A stretch of 64,000 nucleotides of DNA from Uliginosibacterium flavum (GCF_040566545.1 NZ_JBEWZI010000008.1:1-64000), one strand, 5' to 3'; shown: positions 29,579-39,743, counted from the stretch's first letter. Notes: generated by a model not told the origin, from the sequence alone. A program made the numbers and translations.

Positions 29579-30151
29579 ATGAAGAATGCCGCCGAACTCG
29601 CAAATCTGCCGGACGAAGACCTGATGCTGCTGGTGGCCAGCGGCATCATCGAAGCGCCCGCCACCGAACTGTTCCGCCGCCACAACCGGGCGCTGTACAA
29701 CTTCATCGCCTGGCAATGCCAGGGCAATGCCGCCGAAGCCGAGGACATTGCCCAGCGCAGCTGGGAGAAGCTCATGACGCGCTGTGCCGATTACAAACCG
29801 CAAGCCGCTTTCCGCACTTTCCTGTTCCAGATCGCGCGCAATCTGTGGCTGGATCTGCGCCGCTCCTCCGCCGAAAGCCTGCGTGAAGAACTCGACGAAA
29901 CCCATCCCGAAACGCCGGATCACGACCTCACCCAGGAAGCCGAACTCGCTCTGCGCCAGAACCTCGCGCAGGTGCACAAAGCCCTGCTCGCCCTGCCGGC
30001 GAATCAGCGCGAAGTCGTGGTCCTGCGTTTCTTCAGCGAAATGAGTCTGGAAGAAATCGCCCACACTGTCGGCGAAGGTTTCGAGACCGTAAAAAGCCGC
30101 CTGCGCTACGCCTTCACGCGTCTGCGCCGCGAACTGGAGGAGGCGGCGTGA
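29579..30151 (+). CDS. ECF-family RNA polymerase sigma factor
   Basis: A 190-aa sigma-70 factor with only regions 2 and 4. Region 2 has LFRRHNRALYNFIAWQ, AEDIAQRSWEKLM and FRTFLFQIARNLWLD. Region 4 has LPANQREVVVLRFFSEMSLE with the HTH IAHTVGEGFETVKSRLRY. The ATG at 29579 follows a REP-like hairpin. Its stop overlaps the next start (GTGA), so the next protein is the likely partner that controls it. Target promoters cannot be assigned. Confidence 0.9.
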   Translation: MKNAAELANLPDEDLMLLVASGIIEAPATELFRRHNRALYNFIAWQCQGNAAEAEDIAQRSWEKLMTRCADYKPQAAFRTFLFQIARNLWLDLRRSSAESLREELDETHPETPDHDLTQEAELALRQNLAQVHKALLALPANQREVVVLRFFSEMSLEEIAHTVGEGFETVKSRLRYAFTRLRRELEEAA

Positions 30152-31719
30152 GCGCGTTCGAACGCTTTCTCGCGGGCGAAGACCGGCTGGCAGGCCTGCT
30201 GCAGGCACTGCCGGCGTATGAGCCCCGCGCGGAATTTGAAGCGGCGTTTGCGGCAGCGGCGCGGGCGGCACAGACAGCCCATGACGTAGGCGCTAGCGAA
30301 GCTGGCGATCTGAGTCTGGACCAGGGGACTCGTACTATCGCCAGCTTCGCTAGCTCCTACAAAAACCAGCCTGACCCGCAAGGCTTCACCCCGCCTGCCA
30401 GCCTCGAAGCCAGCTTCCTGAAGATGGCCGCCCGCATTGACGCGGCACAGGCCCCCCGCCGAGACGCCCTGTTGGCGGACATCGCCAAAGGAGCCTCGCC
30501 AAAAGCCGCCATCGGTGCGGCTCTGCAGCCTGCCACCGCAAAATGGCTAAGCGCACAGGCAACGCAAACCACGCCGGCTAAAGCCGCAAAGCCCACCCGC
30601 AAACCAGGCTGGCTCGGCTTCAGCTGGTTCGATCTGCGTCTGGCCGGGCTAGCCACCATCCTCGCTGCGGTCGGCGTGCAACTCGTGCTCAAATACCAGC
30701 CCAGCCCGCAGCAAGTGGCCGTGCAGGATGTCTTCCAGGAGGCCCTTGCACCTGCCGCGCCGACTGCGGCCGAAGTGCCTGCAGAAGCCCGCAATCTTGC
30801 GCAAACCGCTGAACGCTCACTCGCCGACGCGCAAAGCGCGCTGGATCGCGCTCAGGCCGCGAACCTGGCTCTGCAGCAGGACAAAGCCAAGACCCGCGTT
30901 GAGCCTGAAGCCTTGACGCACAAGCAAAAACCCGAAATTGCCCAGGCCGCCGCACCCGCTGAAATCGGCCCACCGGCCCATCTGATCGCCAGCGCCCCCA
31001 AACCAACAGGAATCGCCGGAGGCATGCCTGCAGAGCCGCACGCAAAGTCACTCTCCGCACAGCCTGCCCTGTCCGCCGCGCCCATCGCCCCTGTGCAGAC
31101 AGGTAGTCTGGACAAGTCCGTTGCGGGCGGCTTTCCAAGTATGCGTGGAGAAGTCGACCCGCCGGAACGCCGCGAGCGGGCCATCGGAGAAATCGCCCTG
31201 AACGATTCAAAGGAAGCCGAGCGCGCACAACCTGCAGCAAAAAAGCTCAGTCCGGCTCCAGCAATGGCTCGCGCACCCGCGGCAGCCCCGGCAGCGGCGC
31301 CCGATAACAATCCCGGATTCAGCTCAAGCCGTCAGGACGCACCAATGGCCGAAGCCAAGGCATCCCGGGTCGCACCCGCCGCAATCCGCCTCGCCCCCGC
31401 GCCGATGATGGCCCCCGCTCCGGCTGCGGCAATTACTCCTGCACGGGATATCACCAACAAACTCGATGCGCTGCGGGAAAGTGTCAGCGCCCGTCTTGGC
31501 GATGCACCGGCCGATGTCGCCGCCCGCCTGCCACTGCGCCCGGCCGGGCAAAGCTGGGCCGTCTACAGTCCAACCCCCGAACGGGCTGAACTGCGCGCCT
31601 GGCTCGAGGCGCTGCGCAAGAGCATTCCCGCCAGACACCGGCCAGACCACTTCGTGATTCTCAAGGAAGATGGGCCGCCGGATGCGCTGCGCATCATGCC
31701 GCCACCACTCGCGCCGTAG
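30148..31719 (+). CDS. Membrane protein, putative anti-sigma partner
   Basis: A 523-aa protein translated from a GTG that overlaps the sigma factor stop. About 160 N-terminal residues come first, then one membrane helix (about residues 171-190, LAGLATILAAVGVQLVLKY), and then a long low-complexity Ala/Pro/Lys-rich extracytoplasmic region. The C-terminal 90 residues (KLDALRESVSARLG onward) look folded. The position and topology fit an anti-sigma factor, but no ZAS motif is seen. Residues about 47-71 are encoded by a REP-like inverted repeat, so that part may be an insertion. Confidence 0.7.
   Translation: MSAFERFLAGEDRLAGLLQALPAYEPRAEFEAAFAAAARAAQTAHDVGASEAGDLSLDQGTRTIASFASSYKNQPDPQGFTPPASLEASFLKMAARIDAAQAPRRDALLADIAKGASPKAAIGAALQPATAKWLSAQATQTTPAKAAKPTRKPGWLGFSWFDLRLAGLATILAAVGVQLVLKYQPSPQQVAVQDVFQEALAPAAPTAAEVPAEARNLAQTAERSLADAQSALDRAQAANLALQQDKAKTRVEPEALTHKQKPEIAQAAAPAEIGPPAHLIASAPKPTGIAGGMPAEPHAKSLSAQPALSAAPIAPVQTGSLDKSVAGGFPSMRGEVDPPERRERAIGEIALNDSKEAERAQPAAKKLSPAPAMARAPAAAPAAAPDNNPGFSSSRQDAPMAEAKASRVAPAAIRLAPAPMMAPAPAAAITPARDITNKLDALRESVSARLGDAPADVAARLPLRPAGQSWAVYSPTPERAELRAWLEALRKSIPARHRPDHFVILKEDGPPDALRIMPPPLAP
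30286..30360 (+). repeat. REP-like element translated within a gene
   Basis: Arm 30286-30309 (gtaggcgctagcgaagctgg at its start) is the reverse complement of 30337-30360 with one mismatch. The outer GTAGG/CTCCTAC ends are typical of REP-type palindromes, normally intergenic. The 75-bp unit is a multiple of three and keeps the frame of the surrounding gene, with no stop codon. Confidence 0.8.
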
Positions 31720-31995
31720 AGCCCTTTTCCCCTCGCCCCTTGCGGGAGAGGGTGGCGCGCAGCGCCGGGAGAGGGATCGAGCAGGCCCGAGCGGCGTGAA
31801 TGCACACCCTCTCCCCCTGCCCCTCTCCCTTGAAGGGCGAGGGGAGCAAAACCACCGTCCCCACTCAAGGTTCGGCAGGAATGCTCGCCGTACTCATGCG
31901 AAGCGCCCACCCCGCGACACAAACAATCCGCCGCCAACCGCCCAGATGGTTTACCCTCGCGGGTCAACTTTCAATTCTCCCTCCGGAAACCGCTC

Positions 31996-32487
31996 ATGCA
32001 ACAGATCCACGACGCCGATGTGCTCCTGCTCCAGGCCATTACCCTCGCCTCCAAGCGCAAGCCCGCCACCATCGACGAAGTGGTAGTCGCCGTCGCCATG
32101 ATTCAGCCGCGCCTGCCCACCGAAGCCAAGCTGCTCGAAGCCTTCGTCCGCCTCTCCAGCCACGGACTGGTGCTGGCGCAAGGCGAGGGCTACACCCTGA
32201 GCACCGAAGCGCAATACATCATGGCCGGCATCTCACCCAAGAGCGACGCCAACGAGCGCGTCTATCGCATCAAGGAAAAACTCGCCGCCCACCCCAGCGC
32301 AGGCGATCAGACGCCGGTGCAGCCGATCCCGCTGGATCTGAGCAAAGCCATCATCGCCTGGCGCGCCTCGATTCCGCCGCTGACCAAGACCGAAAAATTC
32401 GAAGCGCGCAAAGAGAAAGAAAAAGAAATCACGCGCGCCAACAACAAGGCCTTCGGCCGCCCGGGCCGGCCGCGTACGTCGCATTGA
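31996..32487 (+). CDS. Conserved-looking hypothetical, winged-helix-like
   Basis: A 163-aa protein not assigned to a named family. The N-terminal 80 residues (ADVLLLQAITLASKRKPATI, then EVVVAVAMIQP, and LSSHGLVLAQGEGYTLS) look like a winged-helix fold of alternating helices and a beta wing. The C-terminus is highly charged (KTEKFEARKEKEKEITRANN) and ends in a basic GRPGRPR tail. This suggests nucleic-acid binding, but no function is claimed. Start is the ATG at 31996. The preceding 276-bp gap has short direct and inverted phrases and no gene. Confidence 0.65.
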   Translation: MQQIHDADVLLLQAITLASKRKPATIDEVVVAVAMIQPRLPTEAKLLEAFVRLSSHGLVLAQGEGYTLSTEAQYIMAGISPKSDANERVYRIKEKLAAHPSAGDQTPVQPIPLDLSKAIIAWRASIPPLTKTEKFEARKEKEKEITRANNKAFGRPGRPRTSH

Positions 32488-32537
32488 GGGTGATGGGCGG
32501 GTAATCGCTCAGGCCGACGCGCCAAAAGCGGTCATTC

Positions 32538-32621
32538 GTAGGGTGGGTTCGGAGCGCAGCGACAACCCACCATCGCGTATCGGCAAAGCTCATGGTGGGT
32601 TGCTTCGCGAACCCTCCCTAC
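32538..32621. repeat. Palindromic repeat, left of AT-rich ORF
   Basis: gtagggtgggttcg...aacccaccat (32538-32573) and atggtgggttgcttcgcgaa...ctccctac (32592-32621) form an imperfect inverted repeat. This is the same GTAGGG-type family as 33214-33319; together they bracket the next ORF. Confidence 0.7.
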
Positions 32622-32665
32622 TTGCTAGGCATGAACAACATTTTTATCCTTGCTGGGCCACACAA

Positions 32666-33217
32666 ATGCCACTCAAATACGACACTTCTCACATTATTAT
32701 GCTGAAGTCAGCGATAGAGCAGCTACTTGGACGTGAGGCTTGGTATGAACTAAAGGAAACGACATCCCTTTCACCATGGCGAAAGAATGTCCTGAAATTA
32801 CTCAAGGCCATTCGCATTAGTGTTGAAGAGTCTGTCGAGGTGCGAGACCAAGCATGGTTCGACTCTGTCGCCCAAAATATTGCTCGAGGTGAAGAGTGTG
32901 CCAAGGCAAGCAAAGACATTGATGAACTACTTTCCTGCTTTACTGCAACACTTCTTAGGCAGGTATTCCTGCAAATCGGGACTCTTCCAAACCGGATCGG
33001 GCAGTCTAGCGTTTCCTTAAGGCGGGATAATTGGAAGTTAAACGGCCACCGTTCAGTGCAGTATGTTCAGTCGAGCGCTCAAATAGAATCAGTGTTCTGG
33101 AGTTTGCAGCAAAAACAAATTGGGATTGACAACCAAATGGCATTGCTGCGTGAGCATCGCAAGAGCAAAAGTACTTTGTCGTATTCTGAGTGGTTTCGTC
33201 AGCGCGAAGCCTTGTAG
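32666..33217 (+). CDS. Orphan AT-rich hypothetical protein
   Basis: A 183-aa protein from the ATG at 32666; a longer frame would translate the palindrome. It is largely helical and charged (IEQLLGREAWYELKETTS; LLKAIRISVEESVEVRDQ) with no recognised domain and no membrane segment. Base and codon use are clearly more AT-rich than the surrounding genes, and it lies between two palindromic repeats. It is probably acquired DNA. No function is proposed. Its stop TAG lies inside the right-hand repeat. Confidence 0.6.
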   Translation: MPLKYDTSHIIMLKSAIEQLLGREAWYELKETTSLSPWRKNVLKLLKAIRISVEESVEVRDQAWFDSVAQNIARGEECAKASKDIDELLSCFTATLLRQVFLQIGTLPNRIGQSSVSLRRDNWKLNGHRSVQYVQSSAQIESVFWSLQQKQIGIDNQMALLREHRKSKSTLSYSEWFRQREAL

Positions 33218-33319
33218 GGCGGGTCATTTGACCCGCGCGGACGAAACCTCCGCACAAGGCTAATCGCGACAATCCACGACCTGACCGCGCGGGTTACGGC
33301 TTCGCCTAACCCGCCCTAC
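33214..33319. repeat. Palindromic repeat, right of AT-rich ORF
   Basis: gtagggcgggtcatttgacc...cgcgcgg (33214-33240) pairs imperfectly with ccgcgcgggttacgg...cccgccctac (33285-33319). It overlaps the stop codon of the AT-rich ORF and precedes dbpA by about 110 bp. Confidence 0.7.
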
Positions 33320-33429
33320 GCCCGAACAAGCAGCTTTCGCCCCATCGCTTTCACACTCACTATTTCCATGTTTTTTCGCGGCCCTTTGTGCCTTTGCGGT
33401 AAAGCAGATTCACTTCAGGACGCACTTCC

Positions 33430-34848
<1,419 letters not shown>

Positions 34849-34867
34849 ATGCCGCAATGCCGGGCCG

Positions 34868-35146
34868 AACGGCTCCTTCCCCCCTAATAGGGGGGCTAAG
34901 ACGGGGTTGCGTAAGGCAAGCCTTGCGCCGTCGAAGCGGATCGAGTGTGCAAACTCGATCCTCCGGCTGGGATGGGGGTTGTTACGTCCGACAAGGCATG
35001 TCCTTGGCTTGACGCTTTTACCCCCACCCTCGCCCGCGCTCTGCGCCCCACTGCCGGCATTGCACTGCCGGCCGGCTGCGCAAGCGGGAGGCGTGCCTCC
35101 CGAACTCCTTGCTACGCCCCTAAAAAGGGGAGGGAATGTTCGGGCC
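34868..35146. repeat. Dispersed intergenic repeat, copy B, with insertion
   Basis: Matches copy A (4645-4841) in the same orientation: aacggctcc, gtaaggcaagccttgcgccg, gcaaactcgatcctccggct and gaatgttcgg. Between accctcgccc (about 35033) and aaggggagg (about 35124) it carries about 90 extra bases, with a nested gggaggcgtgcctccc palindrome. A heptanucleotide tract abuts its right end. Confidence 0.8.
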
Positions 35147-35150
35147 ACGA

Positions 35151-35170
35151 CTTGCGACTTGCGACTTGCC
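35151..35170. repeat. Heptanucleotide tract, about 2.7 units
   Basis: cttgcga, cttgcga, cttgcc: the same 7-bp unit as the arrays at 19408 and 27526, directly adjoining dispersed repeat B. Confidence 0.7.
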
Positions 35171-35210
35171 CTTCAGCGTAGAATCCACACCCTCCTTCAG
35201 GACAGTCACC

Positions 35211-35426
35211 ATGAGCATGACCTACGAAGAATTCCTCGACGAAGTCACCACCCTCATCACCGAGAAATACGGCACAAGCGATGAGATTGCCATCCAGCAA
35301 GTGATGGCAGCACAGGAGGCAGACTTTTTCGTCGAACACGACGAGAATGAAAGCCTGCGCACCCTTGAGCGCGCCCATCAGGACGCCGCAAAGATCGGCA
35401 AGCCGCGTAGCAGCCGCAAGCCCTGA
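35211..35426 (+). CDS. Small hypothetical protein
   Basis: A 71-aa acidic, helical protein (MSMTYEEFLDEVTTLITEKY...) with no membrane segment and no recognised family. The ATG at 35211 is used, with a weak Shine-Dalgarno sequence (agga). An upstream extension would be translated from repeat DNA. It lies 45 nt before the transglutaminase gene and may be co-transcribed with it. It ends in a basic KPRSSRKP tail. Confidence 0.55.
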   Translation: MSMTYEEFLDEVTTLITEKYGTSDEIAIQQVMAAQEADFFVEHDENESLRTLERAHQDAAKIGKPRSSRKP

Positions 35427-35471
35427 GCCAAGGGTACGATGGTGAATCCAAGGCATTCATAGAGGCGCACC

Positions 35472-37427
35472 ATGCCTGCAAACCCCAGCCCTCCGCTATC
35501 CCGGCAAGCCAGCTATTTCCTGCTCGCCACGGCCGCGTTGGGCCTTGCCCCTTTTCTGCCTTACCTGCCCTGGAGCATGGGCCTGCTCGCCGGCCTGCTG
35601 CTGCTGTGGCGAGGTGTGCTGAGTTACCGCGAATCAGCGCCGCCATCACGTTTCGCCCTGTTGCTGGTCGCCGCGCTGGGCGCAATCCTGACCCTGCGCG
35701 AATACCACATTCTCTTCGGTAAGCAGCCTGGTCTGACTCTGCTTGCCATGCTGTTGCCGCTCAAACTGCTCGAAGCGCGCACGCGCCGCGACGGACGTAT
35801 GGCATTGCTGCTGTGCTGCTTCATGCTCAGCGGCCAGTTTCTCAATGCGCAGGGAATGGGCGTAGCGGCGTTCGTGCTGCTTTGCGCCACCGCGATTGTG
35901 GCTAGCAGCGCCAAGCTGGAGCAACCCGCGCTGGCACTGCGCCCGGCCTTGCAAACCGCACTGCGCCTGCTCGGCGGCGCCGTGCCGCTGATGCTCTTGC
36001 TCTTCGTGTTATTTCCGCGCATCAACGGCCCACTGTGGGGCATGCCGCTGGACGCCACGGCGGGCAGTACCGGCCTGTCGGATCGGATGCAGCCCGGCTC
36101 GATCTCGGAACTGATCCAGTCCGGCGAAATCGCCTTTCGTGTCGAGTTCGACGGCACGCCGCCGGCACCCGCCCAGCGTTACTGGCGTGGGCCGGTGCTG
36201 ACGGATTTTGACGGGCGCGAATGGAAGGTGCGTGACAGCACCATGCGCCGCGAGCCCAACTATACGGAAGAAGGCCCGGCCTACCGCTACAGCATGACGC
36301 TGGAGGCGCACAACCGGGGCTGGCTGCTGGCCCTGGACTATCCCGGCGCAGGCGTCGACAACGCGCTGTATGGCGACGACCTGACCCTGCTCTCACGCCG
36401 GGCGGTACGCAGCCGCATCCGCTATTCGCTGAGCTCCTACCCGGCCACGCCGGTCGGTCTGGACGAACGCCAATACGTCCTGGGCGCCGCACTACGCTTG
36501 CCTGCTGCCAGCAACCCTCGTACAACCGCTCTGGGCGCGGCTCTTCAGGCATCTCATGGCGATCCTGCAGCGCGCATCGACGCCGCTATTGCCTTCATGC
36601 GCAGCGCACGCCTTGCCTATACCCTGAATCCGCCGCTGCTCGGCCAGCATGGCGCCGACGAATTCCTTTTCGACAGCAAACGCGGCTTCTGCGAACACTT
36701 CGCCGGCAGCTTCGTCGTACTGATGCGCGCCGCTGGCGTACCGGCACGTGTCGTCACCGGCTATCAGGGCGGTGATCTCAACCCCATCGACGGCACGCTG
36801 ATCGTGCGTCAGTCCGACGCCCACGCCTGGGCCGAAGTCTGGCTGGCTGGCCGTGGCTGGCTGCGCGTCGACCCGACCGCCGCCAGTGCCCCGCGCCGCA
36901 TCGACGATGGCATTGCCAGCGCCCTGCCGCAGGGTGAAGAGATGCCGTTGATGCTGCGCGAAAATGCCGAATGGCTGCGCAATTTGCGCTACCGCTTCGA
37001 AGCGCTGAACAACGGCTGGAATCAGTGGGTGCTCGGCTACAACGCCCAGCGCCAGATCGAACTGATGCGTTCGCTGGGCCTGCCGGATGCGGACTGGCGC
37101 CAACTCGCCGGCCTGCTCGGCGCATTCGCAGGAGCCTGGCTGCTGTGGCTGATGATCCGCCTGTGGCCGCGCCACGCGCGCCGTGATGCGCTGGATCGCT
37201 GCTGGCAGCAGGCTTGCCGCAAACTGACCCGGCGTGGCCTGCGCCGCCAGCTCTGGGAAGCACCGACAAGCTTCGCCCAACGCGCCGCGCAAGCCCTGCC
37301 GCAGCATGCCGAAGAAATCAGCGCTATCGCCGAGCGTTATGCCGCACTGCGCTACGGCCCGCTCACCGCCAATCACCAACAAGAACTGGCCGCTCTCAAA
37401 GCCGCCGTGCAACAATTCAAACCATGA
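35472..37427 (+). CDS. tgpA: TgpA-like membrane transglutaminase
   Basis: A 651-aa protein. About five or six membrane helices lie in the first 190 residues (DUF3488), followed by a periplasmic transglutaminase domain. The catalytic triad fits GFCEHFAGSF (Cys), DAHAWAEVW (His) and WLRVDPTAA (Asp). A further membrane helix lies near residue 550 (LLGAFAGAWLLWLMIRLW), with a DUF4129-like tail. In many proteobacteria it follows MoxR and DUF58 genes, as part of a predicted envelope system; those are absent here. It overlaps mltB by 4 nt, suggesting linked cell-wall roles. Confidence 0.9.
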   Translation: MPANPSPPLSRQASYFLLATAALGLAPFLPYLPWSMGLLAGLLLLWRGVLSYRESAPPSRFALLLVAALGAILTLREYHILFGKQPGLTLLAMLLPLKLLEARTRRDGRMALLLCCFMLSGQFLNAQGMGVAAFVLLCATAIVASSAKLEQPALALRPALQTALRLLGGAVPLMLLLFVLFPRINGPLWGMPLDATAGSTGLSDRMQPGSISELIQSGEIAFRVEFDGTPPAPAQRYWRGPVLTDFDGREWKVRDSTMRREPNYTEEGPAYRYSMTLEAHNRGWLLALDYPGAGVDNALYGDDLTLLSRRAVRSRIRYSLSSYPATPVGLDERQYVLGAALRLPAASNPRTTALGAALQASHGDPAARIDAAIAFMRSARLAYTLNPPLLGQHGADEFLFDSKRGFCEHFAGSFVVLMRAAGVPARVVTGYQGGDLNPIDGTLIVRQSDAHAWAEVWLAGRGWLRVDPTAASAPRRIDDGIASALPQGEEMPLMLRENAEWLRNLRYRFEALNNGWNQWVLGYNAQRQIELMRSLGLPDADWRQLAGLLGAFAGAWLLWLMIRLWPRHARRDALDRCWQQACRKLTRRGLRRQLWEAPTSFAQRAAQALPQHAEEISAIAERYAALRYGPLTANHQQELAALKAAVQQFKP

Positions 37428-38506
37428 ACACCAAGCCCATTCTGCTGGCCCTGTGCGCCAGCCTGCTCCTGCCCCTCAGCGCCCAGGCCGGCTATTTCAG
37501 CCAGCGCGAAGACGTTCAGAGCTTCATCCGCGATCTGGCGCAGCGCGAAAATTTTCAGCCTGAAATCCTGCAAGCCGCCTTCGACGACGCCCAGGAACTG
37601 CCCAAGGTGATCGAACTGATCCGCCCACCGAGCAATCCCGGTGTGCGCAGCTGGCAGCGTTATCGCCCGCGCTTCATCAACAACCAGCGCATCTCGGCCG
37701 GCGTCCAGTTCTGGCGCGAACATGCCGCAAGCCTGGCCGCCGCCGAAGCCAAAACCGGCGTGCCGGCCGAAATCATCGTCGGCATCATCGGCGTGGAAAC
37801 CGTGTATGGCCGCAACATGGGCAACTTCAGCGCCCTGTCGGCGCTCAGCACGCTGGCCTTCGACTACCCGCCGCGCGCCGAGCTGTTTCGCCGCGAACTC
37901 GAAGCCCTGTTCCTGCTGGCGCGTGAGCAAAACCGCGACGTGCGCGACTATCGCGGCTCCTACGCGGGCGCGCTCGGCCAGCCGCAATTCCTGCCCAGCA
38001 GCATCCGCAACTTTGCTGTCGACGGCGACCAGGACGGACGCATCGACCTGCGCGAGAGCCCCCGCGACGCCATCTTCAGCGTCGGCAACTTCCTCGCCGG
38101 CCACGGCTGGCAGCGCGGCGCGCGCATCGTAATGGCAGCACAAGTCGAGGACGAAGCCCAGGCCAAAGTGCTGGTCGATGCCGGCATCCTGCCCGCCGTA
38201 AATGGCCAGATGCTGCGTCAGGCCGGCGTGCACAGCAATCTGCCCGAGCAGGCCAGCGAACTGGTCACCCTGGTCGACATGGTCAGCCCCGGTTTTCAGA
38301 CCGAATACTGGCTCGGCTTCCAGAATTTCTACGTCATCACGCGCTACAACCGCAGCAGCTTCTACGCCATGTCGGTCCACGATCTGGGGCAAGCCGTGAA
38401 GCTGGAGTTTGAAGCGCGCCGCGACCTGACACAGCTGAGCCATTCGCCAGCGCAAGGCCGCAAGGTTGCGCCACGCAAGCCCGGCAAAACCGCCAAGCGA
38501 CGCTGA
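37424..38506 (+). CDS. mltB: Lytic murein transglycosylase B
   Basis: A 360-aa secreted enzyme that cleaves the MurNAc-GlcNAc bond of peptidoglycan, forming anhydro ends. The signal peptide ends at SAQAGYF, without a lipobox Cys, so it is probably soluble periplasmic rather than lipid-anchored. The catalytic Glu is in IIGVETVYGRNMG. SYAGALGQPQFLPSSIRNFA and DGDQDGRIDL are family motifs. The ATG at 37424 overlaps the tgpA stop. A Lys/Arg-rich C-terminus follows the domain. Confidence 0.92.
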   Translation: MNTKPILLALCASLLLPLSAQAGYFSQREDVQSFIRDLAQRENFQPEILQAAFDDAQELPKVIELIRPPSNPGVRSWQRYRPRFINNQRISAGVQFWREHAASLAAAEAKTGVPAEIIVGIIGVETVYGRNMGNFSALSALSTLAFDYPPRAELFRRELEALFLLAREQNRDVRDYRGSYAGALGQPQFLPSSIRNFAVDGDQDGRIDLRESPRDAIFSVGNFLAGHGWQRGARIVMAAQVEDEAQAKVLVDAGILPAVNGQMLRQAGVHSNLPEQASELVTLVDMVSPGFQTEYWLGFQNFYVITRYNRSSFYAMSVHDLGQAVKLEFEARRDLTQLSHSPAQGRKVAPRKPGKTAKRR

Positions 38507-38578
38507 AGAACTGCCAGATGAGGCCCTGCGCCTCATGCACTGAAGAGGCGCTCCCAGCCTCGCTCTCACGGCAGGCAG

Positions 38579-38611
38579 GCTGAAGAGCCAAGCTGCATGC
38601 GGCTCTTCAGC
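38579..38611 (+). terminator. Hairpin after mltB
   Basis: GCTGAAGAGCC (38579-38589) and GGCTCTTCAGC (38601-38611) form a perfect 11-bp stem. It may end the tgpA-mltB transcript, but no T-run follows, so it could equally be a REP-like element. The rest of the 38507-38722 gap has no gene. Confidence 0.4.
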
Positions 38612-38722
38612 ACCCCAATCCCACCAAAATCGTGGAATAGGTGTTCTTAATAAAAACAGTAACTTACGTTTATGTTTCTTGAGAGGCACTCACACCACGC
38701 TTTATAACCGGTCACTCCCACC

Positions 38723-39574
38723 ATGAACGCCGCCCCGAAAGCCAGGACATCCCGCATCGCAGGGTGGCACATCGCCCTGCTTGTCGTGCTGGGCATCGTT
38801 CTGCTCTACGCCGCCCTCATCGGCCTGATGCTGGCACGCCAGGAGTCCGCGCTGTTCTTCCCGGTCAAGCTCGCGCCAGACTTCCAGTTCAACAAGCCGG
38901 ATGTGATCGAACGCCAGATCGAAGTCCCCGGCGCCACACTCTCGGCTCTGCATTTTCGCCAGCCGAACGCCAAAGGCCTGATCTTCTTCCTGCACGGCAA
39001 TGCCGGCAATCTGGACATCTGGCTGCCTGGCACCGATTTCTACCGCCATGCCGGCTACGACCTGTTCATGATCGATTACCGTGGCTTCGGTAAAAGCAGC
39101 GGCCACATCGGCAGCGAAACCGAACTGCACGCCGACGTACTGACCGCCTGGCATAGCATCGCAGGAGAATACGCCGGCCGTCCCATCGTCATTTATGGCC
39201 GCTCACTGGGCAGCGGGCTGGCCGTTAAACTCGCCGCCGAAGTCGAGGCCGCCCAGCTCATCCTCGTCTCGTCCTATAGCAGCTTCGTGCAGCTCGGTCA
39301 GGATCATTACCCGTGGATTCCGGCCTTCGCCACGCGCTACCCGATGCGCGCGGATGAATGGCTGGCCAAAGTCAGCGAGCCGATCTTCATGATCCACGGC
39401 GCACTAGACCCGCTGGTCAGCGTCAAGCACAGCCAGCAACTCAAAGCCCTACGACCCGATGCCGAACTGCTGATCCTGCCGGACGCCGGCCACAACGACA
39501 TCCACACTTTTCCAGCCTACACTGAGGCACTGATGGTAAAGCTGGCAGGAGTGAAGCCCAACACAAAACCATAA
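38723..39574 (+). CDS. Membrane-anchored alpha/beta hydrolase
   Basis: A 283-aa hydrolase of the Bem46/ABHD17-like group. One N-terminal membrane helix is at about residues 17-38. The oxyanion motif is FLHGNAGN, the nucleophile elbow GRSLGSG, the acid in HGALDPLV and the His in DAGHNDIH, so the triad is intact. The substrate is unknown; serine hydrolase activity on an ester or thioester is expected. It is a single-gene unit, facing the tRNA-His terminator. Confidence 0.88.
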   Translation: MNAAPKARTSRIAGWHIALLVVLGIVLLYAALIGLMLARQESALFFPVKLAPDFQFNKPDVIERQIEVPGATLSALHFRQPNAKGLIFFLHGNAGNLDIWLPGTDFYRHAGYDLFMIDYRGFGKSSGHIGSETELHADVLTAWHSIAGEYAGRPIVIYGRSLGSGLAVKLAAEVEAAQLILVSSYSSFVQLGQDHYPWIPAFATRYPMRADEWLAKVSEPIFMIHGALDPLVSVKHSQQLKALRPDAELLILPDAGHNDIHTFPAYTEALMVKLAGVKPNTKP

Positions 39575-39606
39575 ACCGGATCGACTTCACCGGACCCGGA
39601 AATGAA

Positions 39607-39636
39607 AACGGCCCTGTGATCACTCACAGGGCCGTT
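39607..39636 (-). terminator. Terminator of left tRNA-His copy
   Basis: AACGGCCCTGTGA and its complement TCACAGGGCCGTT form a 13-bp stem with a 4-nt loop, followed on the minus strand by TTTTC. It lies 8 bp beyond the tRNA 3' end. It may also stop the hydrolase transcript from the other side. Confidence 0.8.
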
Positions 39637-39637
39637 C

Positions 39638-39726
39638 GTATTCTTGGGGCGACATACCGGGTTCGAACCGGTGACCACTGGAATCACAATCCAGTGCTCT
39701 ACCAACTGAGCTAATGCCGCCACTGG
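39638..39726. repeat. Left attachment repeat
   Basis: An 89-bp sequence identical to 47241-47329. It covers the complete tRNA-His gene plus 7 bases beyond its 3' end and 5 bases before its 5' end. Identity stops sharply on both sides. Confidence 0.92.
39645..39721 (-). tRNA. tRNA-His (GTG), element-end copy
   Basis: A full 77-nt cloverleaf with encoded G-1 paired to C73 and encoded CCA. Acceptor GCGGCAT pairs with ATGTCGC (one G-T). Anticodon loop TTGTGAT gives GTG; the T-arm is CCGG-TTCGAAC-CCGG. It is identical to the copy at 47248-47324. Only about 55 bp separate its 5' end from the integrase start, so it may lack its own promoter, while it keeps a strong terminator. Confidence 0.95.
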
Positions 39727-39743
39727 GTTACTGCTACTGTCTG

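Larger units (their letters stand above)
34849..35210. other. Gap occupied by dispersed repeat B
   Basis: No gene is supported here. Almost the whole gap is repeat copy B, followed directly by a heptanucleotide tract. The promoter and ribosome site for the next small ORF lie in the last 40 bases. Confidence 0.6.
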
